From positions 62,001 to 126,000 of the forward strand of contig NZ_FOEQ01000008.1 in the NCBI RefSeq assembly GCF_900110655.1: a DNA stretch of 64,000 nucleotides, in the 5' to 3' direction. Below are positions 59,605-64,000 of the stretch, one piece after another. Each line of letters begins with the position of its first letter. The stretch's first letter is position 1. The position numbers and the translations under genes were made by a program. The notes beneath the pieces were generated by a model. That model was given only the letters and a program-made list of their open reading frames with translations. It was not told the DNA's origin and searched no databases. This DNA comes from Pseudomonas soli (lineage in GTDB: Bacteria; Pseudomonadota; Gammaproteobacteria; Pseudomonadales; Pseudomonadaceae).

Positions 59605-60417
59605 ATGCACAACCGAATGATGATCACTGGCGCCGGCTCCGGCCTCGGCCGCGAGATTGCCCTGCGCTGGGCCCGGGAGGGCTGGCATTTGGCCCTGGCA
59701 GACGTCAATGAGGCGGGGCTGCGCGAGACCCTGGCCTTGGTGCGCCAGGCGGGTGGCGACGGCTTCACCCAACGCTGCGACGTGCGCGATTACAGCCAGC
59801 TTACCGCCCTGGCCCAGGCTTGCGAGGAGAAGTTCGGTGGGGTCGATGTGATCGTCAACAATGCCGGAGTGGCCTCTGGTGGCTTTTTCGCCGAGCTGTC
59901 CCTGGAGGACTGGGACTGGCAGATCGCGGTCAACCTGATGGGCGTGGTCAAGGGCTGCAAGGCGTTCCTGCCACAGCTCGAGCGCAGCCGCGGGCGAATC
60001 ATCAACATTGCCTCGATGGCGGCGCTGATGCAGGGGCCGGGCATGAGCAACTACAACGTGGCCAAGGCCGGCGTATTGGCGCTCTCTGAGAGCCTGCTGG
60101 TGGAGCTGCGTCAGGTGGAGGTAGCGGTGCATGTGGTGTGCCCGTCATTCTTCCAGACCAACTTGCTCGATTCGTTCCGTGGGCCAGATCCGGCGATGAA
60201 GGCGCAAGTGGGCAGGCTATTGGAAGGCTCGCCGATCAATGCGGCCGATATCGCCGAGTACATCCATGCTCGGGTGGCTGCTGGAGAGTTCCTGATCCTT
60301 CCCCATGAAGCCGGGCGACAGGCCTGGAAACTCAAGTGTCAGGCGCCTCAGCGGCTATACGATGACATGGCGGACATGGCGGTCAAGATGCGGGCAAAGT
60401 CGCGTAAAGCTAACTAA
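59605..60417 (+). CDS. Short-chain dehydrogenase/reductase
   Basis: A 270-residue NAD(P)-dependent oxidoreductase. ITGAGSGLGREIA is the dinucleotide-binding loop, NNAGVASGG the structural motif, and IASMAALMQGPGMSNYNVAKAG contains the catalytic Ser, Tyr and Lys. ADV after strand 2 suggests preference for NAD over NADP. ATG 59605 places the Rossmann motif at the normal distance. The C-terminal lysine-rich tail is unusual. Substrate unknown; it is a single-gene unit. Confidence 0.9.
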   Translation: MHNRMMITGAGSGLGREIALRWAREGWHLALADVNEAGLRETLALVRQAGGDGFTQRCDVRDYSQLTALAQACEEKFGGVDVIVNNAGVASGGFFAELSLEDWDWQIAVNLMGVVKGCKAFLPQLERSRGRIINIASMAALMQGPGMSNYNVAKAGVLALSESLLVELRQVEVAVHVVCPSFFQTNLLDSFRGPDPAMKAQVGRLLEGSPINAADIAEYIHARVAAGEFLILPHEAGRQAWKLKCQAPQRLYDDMADMAVKMRAKSRKAN

Positions 60418-60545
60418 TCAGAGAGTTTCTGTAGGTTTTCTTTACCTTCACAAGTAGGAAATGTCTATTTCTGCGACGAAGGATTGAGTAGGCGAAAGCT
60501 GGCGAGGCAGTCTCCGATTTTCCCTTGAGCGAGAGGCAACGGAGC

Positions 60546-60731
60546 ATGCTGGTTATCGGACGCGAAGTGGGCGAAGTCATCGTCATTGACGGCGGCATCA
60601 GGATTCAGGTGATGTCGGTGGAGAACGGCCAGGTGCGCTTCGGCATCTGCGCTCCTCGAGATGTTGAGGTGCATCGGATAGAAGTCTACAAACGTATCAA
60701 GGCCCTGGAGCTGCAGAAGCAGCGGGCCTGA
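60546..60731 (+). CDS. CsrA/Rsm-family RNA-binding protein, divergent (RsmI-like)
   Basis: A 61-residue translational regulator. MLVIGREVGEVIVIDGGIRI aligns with CsrA from residue 1, R6 is kept and R7 is glutamate. VRFGICAPRDVEVHR retains the second RNA-contacting region with R44 in VHR. The C-terminal helix EVYKRIKALELQKQ is intact. It differs clearly from the canonical RsmA sequence (MLILTRRVGE) and is closer to the RsmI branch of Pseudomonas. GGAG lies just before ATG 60546. It would bind GGA hairpins at target leaders; the E7 change may alter affinity. Confidence 0.88.
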   Translation: MLVIGREVGEVIVIDGGIRIQVMSVENGQVRFGICAPRDVEVHRIEVYKRIKALELQKQRA

Positions 60732-60738
60732 CGGGCCG

Positions 60739-60966
60739 TTACTCCAGCAGTTCCCGCGGCACTTCATGCCGGGCCAGCAACTGGCATTGCTGGCTTTCCA
60801 GGTCGAACAGGATGAACGCCTGCCCTTTGGCCAGTGCCTGGCGTACCCGAAGCACCCGTGTTTCCAGCGGTGTGTCGTCGCCATTGTCGGTGCCGTCGCG
60901 GGTGACGAAATCCTCGATCAGGCGGGTCAGGGTTTCGCTTTCGAGTTGGTCGTGGGGAATCAGCAT
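60739..60966 (-). CDS. YheU family protein
   Basis: A 75-residue soluble protein. MLIPHDQLESETLTRLIEDF, TPLETRVLRVRQALAKGQA and a hydrophobic strand AFILFDLESQQCQLL follow the YheU pattern. Function unknown. It ends 7 bp from the end of the csrA paralogue (convergent). ATG 60966 begins at the family position; upstream starts add a non-conserved tail. Confidence 0.82.
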   Translation of the reverse strand: MLIPHDQLESETLTRLIEDFVTRDGTDNGDDTPLETRVLRVRQALAKGQAFILFDLESQQCQLLARHEVPRELLE

Positions 60967-61048
60967 GGGATTGCGCAGTGGTGAAGGGAATGAGCACATG
61001 CTACGTGAAATCATCTGTCATGCGCAGTCGATTGGCGTAGGAGGTCTG

Positions 61049-61077
61049 TGTAGGAGCGGCGCAGCGTCGCTCCTACA
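61049..61077. terminator. Inverted repeat TGTAGGAGCG...CGCTCCTACA
   Basis: A 10-bp perfect stem with a nine-base loop, 18 bp after the M42 peptidase stop on the minus strand. No T-run; it resembles a dispersed Pseudomonas intergenic repeat and could serve as a terminator. Confidence 0.5.
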
Positions 61078-61094
61078 GATTGTGCACATCGCTA

Positions 61095-62279
61095 TCAGCC
61101 CTTGTTGCCCACCAAGCTGTCCACCGCCGGCACCCTGGTGTCGCTTTCCATCTGCGCATCGTGCTCCAGCTGGTGGCTGAAGCGCTCCAATGAAGCGTTG
61201 GCTGGCTGTGAATCGCTGGCGAACACCGGCGGGCTCAGCAGGTAGGCACCGAGCAGCCGGCTGAGGGCCGCCAGACTGTCGATATGGGTGCGCTCATAGC
61301 CGTGAGTGGCGTCGCAGCCGAACGCCACCAGGGCGGTGCGGATATCGTGCCCGGCGGTCACTGCTGAGTGGGCGTCGCTGAAGTAATAGCGAAACAGGTC
61401 GCGGCGCACGGGCAGGTCGCGGTCACCGGCCAGTTTCAGCAGGTGGCGCGACAGGTGGTAGTCGTAAGGTCCGGACGAGTCTTGCATGGCCACGCTCACC
61501 GCGTGCTCGCTGGACGCCTGTCCCGGTGCCACCGGCGCGATGTCGATACCGACAAACTCGCTGACGTCCCACGGCAGGGCAGCCGCGGCCCCCGAGCCGG
61601 TTTCCTCGGTGATGGTGAACAACGGGTGGCAGTCGATCAGCGGTTGCTGGCCGCATTCCACCACGGCCTTGAGCGCTGCCAGCAACGCCGCCACGCCGGC
61701 TTTGTCGTCCAGGTGACGTGCACTGATATGGCCGCTTTCGGTGAACTCAGGCAAGGGGTCGAAGGCGACGGAGTCACCGATGGCGATGCCCAGTGCTTCA
61801 CAATCGGCGCGGGTGGTGCAGTAGGCGTCCAGGCGCACCTCCACATGCTCCCAACTGATCGGCATCTGGTCGATGGCAGTGTTGAAGGCGTGACCGCTGG
61901 CCATCAACGGCAGTACGCTGCCGCGGTACACGCCCGTGTCGGTGAACACGCTGACCCGGCTGCCCTCGGCAAAGCGGCTCGACCAGCAGCCCACCGGTGC
62001 CAGGGCCAGGCGGCCATTGTCCTGTAACTGGCGAACGCTGGCGCCGATGGTGTCCAGATGCGCCGAAACGGCACGGTCGGGCGAGCTCTGGCGGCCCTTC
62101 AGCGTGGCGCGAATGGTACCGCGACGTGTCAGCTCGTAGGGGATGTTCAGTTCATCCAGGCGCTCTGCGACGTAGCGCACGATGGTGTCGGTGAAACCGG
62201 TGGGGCTGGGGATGGCGAGCATTTCCAGCAGAACGCGTTTGAGGTAGTCGAGGTCAGGTTCGGGGTGTTTCTCAGGCAT
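61095..62279 (-). CDS. M42-family peptidase of the NAGGN osmoprotectant system
   Basis: A 394-residue dinuclear metallopeptidase. SAHLDTIGA carries the first metal histidine, ARHLDDKAGVAALLAAL the bridging aspartate, TITEETGSGAA the catalytic glutamates, and GIDIAPVAPGQ and FYYFSDAHSA-like segments the rest. The protein belongs to the clade encoded beside N-acetylglutaminylglutamine amide synthesis genes. GGAG lies eight bases before the ATG. It probably recycles or degrades the dipeptide when osmolarity drops. It is 90 bp from the synthetase gene, with a REP pair between. Confidence 0.9.
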   Translation of the reverse strand: MPEKHPEPDLDYLKRVLLEMLAIPSPTGFTDTIVRYVAERLDELNIPYELTRRGTIRATLKGRQSSPDRAVSAHLDTIGASVRQLQDNGRLALAPVGCWSSRFAEGSRVSVFTDTGVYRGSVLPLMASGHAFNTAIDQMPISWEHVEVRLDAYCTTRADCEALGIAIGDSVAFDPLPEFTESGHISARHLDDKAGVAALLAALKAVVECGQQPLIDCHPLFTITEETGSGAAAALPWDVSEFVGIDIAPVAPGQASSEHAVSVAMQDSSGPYDYHLSRHLLKLAGDRDLPVRRDLFRYYFSDAHSAVTAGHDIRTALVAFGCDATHGYERTHIDSLAALSRLLGAYLLSPPVFASDSQPANASLERFSHQLEHDAQMESDTRVPAVDSLVGNKG

Positions 62280-62307
62280 CAGGATTACTCCTTTGTTTCG
62301 AGGGCCT

Positions 62308-62364
62308 CATCGCGGGGCAAGCCCGCTCCCACGCGATTGCGTGGGAGCGGGCTTGCCCCGCGAT
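62308..62364. repeat. REP pair (GCGGGGCAAG type)
   Basis: CATCGCGGGGCAAGCCCGCT and a perfect inverted copy AGCGGGCTTGCCCCGCGATG, with CCCACGC..GCGTGGG extending the stem. It lies between the synthetase and peptidase genes of one operon, where it may separate their mRNA levels. Confidence 0.87.
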
Positions 62365-62369
62365 GGATT

Positions 62370-64000
62370 TCAGGCCAAAGCCCGGCTATGCGGGAACAAC
62401 AAGTCGACGAAGCGCTCGGCCGTCGGTTGCGGTTCATGATTGGCCAGCCCGGCGCGCTCGTTGGCTTCGATGATCACATAGTCCGGGTGCTCGGCATCGC
62501 GGACCATGAAGTCCAGGCCGACCACTGGGATCTCCAGGGCGCGGGCGGCGCGCACGGCGGCATCGGCCAGCACCGGGTGCAGGCGCTCGGTGACATCCTC
62601 CAGGGTGCCACCGGTATGCAAGTTGGCGGTGCGACGCACGGCCAGGCGTTGCCCGGCGGGCAGGATGTCGTCGTAACCCAGGCCCTCTCCTTTGAGCGTA
62701 CGTTCGGTCTCGTCATCCAGCGCAATACGGCTCTCCCCGCCCGTGGCGGCCTGGCGCCTGCGGCTCTGCGCTTCGATCAGGGCACGGATGCTGTGCTTGC
62801 CGTCGCCGATAACGTGAGCCGGATGGCGAATCGCCGCGGCCACCACTTCGAAGCCAATCACCACGACGCGCAGGTCGTAGCCGGCATGGAAGCTTTCCAG
62901 CAGTACACGGTTGTCAAAGCGCCTGGCCTGTTCCACGGCGTTGCTGACTTCCTCGATCGTCGTGAGGTTGACTGCCACCCCTTGGCCCTGCTCGCCATCA
63001 ACCGGCTTGACCACAACAGCGCCATGCTCTTCGAGAAACGACAGGTTTTCGTCGGCGTTGCCCGCCAATTGCTGCGCCGGCACCTGCAGGCCGGCATTGC
63101 GCAGGGCGCGCTGGGTCAGGCGCTTGTCCTGGCACAGCGTCATGGTCACCGCGCTAGTCAGGTCGCTCAATGATTCGCGACAGCGGATCCGCCGCCCACC
63201 CAGGCTGAGAGTGAACAGGCCGCTGGCGGCATCATCGACCTGCACCTCGATGCCACGTCGCAGCGCTTCGTCGACGATGATCCGCGCATAGGGGTTGAGC
63301 GTCGCCTCGGGGCCGGGGCCGAGGAACAGTTGCTGATTGATGCCGTTCTTGCGCTTGATGGCGAAGGTCGGAAGGTTGCGGAAACCGAGCTTCTTGTATA
63401 GACGCTTGGCCTGGCGGTTGTCGTGCAGCACCGAAAGGTCGAGGCAGGCCAGGCCGCGGCTCATGAAGTGCTCGATGAGGTGGCGCACCAGCACTTCGCC
63501 GACGCCGGGACGCGTGCACTGAGGATCCACGGCCAGGCACCACAGGCTGCAGCCGTGTTCAGGATCATCGAAAGCCTTGCTGTGGTCCAGGCCCATGACA
63601 CTGCCAATCACTGCTTGGCTGTCCTCGTCCTCGGCCAGCCAATACACCGGTCCGCCGAGTTCTCGTGGGGTCAGCAGCTCGGGGTCGACCGGCAGCATGC
63701 CGCGGGCCTGGTACAACGTGTTGATCGCCTGCCAGTCCGCTGGCCCCTGCGCCCTGCGGATGCGAAAACCACGGAACACTCGCTGTGCAGGACGATAGTC
63801 GGTGAACCAAAGGCGCAAGGTATCGGAAGGGTCGAGGAACAACTGCTGCGGCGCCTGGGCCAGTACCTGTTGAGGCGCCGCGACATACAGGGCGATGTCG
63901 CGCTCGCCCGCCTGCTCCTGCAGCAGGTCTTCAGCCAGGCTGAGCGGATCGGGGTAGGTATGCCCGATCAAGAGCCGTCCCCAGCCACAGTGCAGCGCCC
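62370..64000 (-). CDS. ngg: N-acetylglutaminylglutamine synthetase Ngg (GNAT + ATP-grasp; 5' end outside the window)
   Basis: Makes the dipeptide core of the osmoprotectant N-acetylglutaminylglutamine amide. At least 543 residues are visible; the frame is open to the right edge (ALHCGWGRLLIGHTYPDP), so the true start lies outside. A GNAT acetyltransferase domain (RPGVGEVLVRHLIEHFMSRG, RLYKKLGFRNL) is followed by an ATP-grasp ligase domain (VVKPVDGEQGQGVAVNL, VVGLDFMVRD, VIIEANERAGL). Fusion of both activities is diagnostic. The asparagine-synthase-like partner is expected upstream, beyond 64000. Confidence 0.93.
   Translation of the reverse strand, partial: ALHCGWGRLLIGHTYPDPLSLAEDLLQEQAGERDIALYVAAPQQVLAQAPQQLFLDPSDTLRLWFTDYRPAQRVFRGFRIRRAQGPADWQAINTLYQARGMLPVDPELLTPRELGGPVYWLAEDEDSQAVIGSVMGLDHSKAFDDPEHGCSLWCLAVDPQCTRPGVGEVLVRHLIEHFMSRGLACLDLSVLHDNRQAKRLYKKLGFRNLPTFAIKRKNGINQQLFLGPGPEATLNPYARIIVDEALRRGIEVQVDDAASGLFTLSLGGRRIRCRESLSDLTSAVTMTLCQDKRLTQRALRNAGLQVPAQQLAGNADENLSFLEEHGAVVVKPVDGEQGQGVAVNLTTIEEVSNAVEQARRFDNRVLLESFHAGYDLRVVVIGFEVVAAAIRHPAHVIGDGKHSIRALIEAQSRRRQAATGGESRIALDDETERTLKGEGLGYDDILPAGQRLAVRRTANLHTGGTLEDVTERLHPVLADAAVRAARALEIPVVGLDFMVRDAEHPDYVIIEANERAGLANHEPQPTAERFVDLLFPHSRALA

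Overview
The window is chromosomal DNA from a fluorescent Pseudomonas, most like the P. putida group. The basis is the high-GC coding style, Pseudomonas-type REP repeats (cores such as GCCGGCAAGCCGGCTCCCAC), and a recognisable gene neighbourhood: a cob operon next to an MxtR/CrbS kinase, minCDE, mlaA, yjcH-actP and the NAGGN osmoprotectant genes. I found no rRNA, tRNA, CRISPR array, insertion sequence or prophage. Almost all of the window is tightly packed single-copy genes.

Layout. 1-6203: late cobalamin genes cobD-cobC-cobQ-cobU-cobT-cobC(phosphatase)-cobS in one plus-strand operon, every junction overlapping or 1 bp apart. 6383-8173: MarR regulator, MFS transporter and a 40-residue membrane peptide, with a perfect palindrome before the transporter and a near copy at the marR start. 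8220-12618: glutathione-peroxidase-like protein, DUF2798 protein, a broken lysR, an orphan RHS-core gene flanked by imperfect direct repeats, and a FadL-type porin. 12763-14651: two small Pseudomonas-type genes and a 0.9-kb region without a gene that holds a terminator-like hairpin and DnaA-box-like sites. 14652-25551: Sel1-like protein, rmuC, the MxtR/CrbS hybrid kinase (acetate control), an MFS transporter, a TDT exporter, a small protein with lemA, and an MFS-PlsC fusion. 25568-25960: guanidinium exporter gdx/sugE behind a guanidine-II riboswitch. 26123-33394: a BASS symporter, then an ABC importer operon with two predicted phosphatases and a divergent GntR/UTRA regulator. 33440-41098: MscS-type channel, apeB, rluA, minCDE and lpxL. 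41159-46720: patatin, mlaA with a secreted alpha/beta hydrolase, a small membrane protein and a membrane-bound GH17 protein. 46943-49968: an orphan betaine-type binding protein and yjcH-actP. 50168-59221: a CS1-type (alternate chaperone-usher) fimbrial operon followed by a LuxR-type response regulator and a BvgS/EvgS-like unorthodox kinase. 59241-64000: DUF3309, an SDR, a divergent CsrA paralogue, YheU, and two NAGGN genes, the last running off the right edge.

The strongest leads are regulatory. (1) An inverted heptad pair TAGGAAA-TTTCTTA, with a further half-site 21 bp (two helical turns) downstream overlapping a possible -35, sits before the fimbrial operon. This is the geometry of BvgA sites, and a BvgAS/EvgAS-like system lies at the end of the same cluster. 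(2) The orphan RHS cassette lies between an almost intact lysR 3' end with a decayed terminator and a second, decayed lysR 3' end with an intact terminator, so its boundaries are visible. (3) A MarR operator GCGGGTATATACCCGC explains the efflux unit. (4) A clear guanidine-II riboswitch assigns the SugE-like protein as a guanidinium exporter. MxtR/CrbS and its expected target actP both lie in the window, about 28 kb apart.
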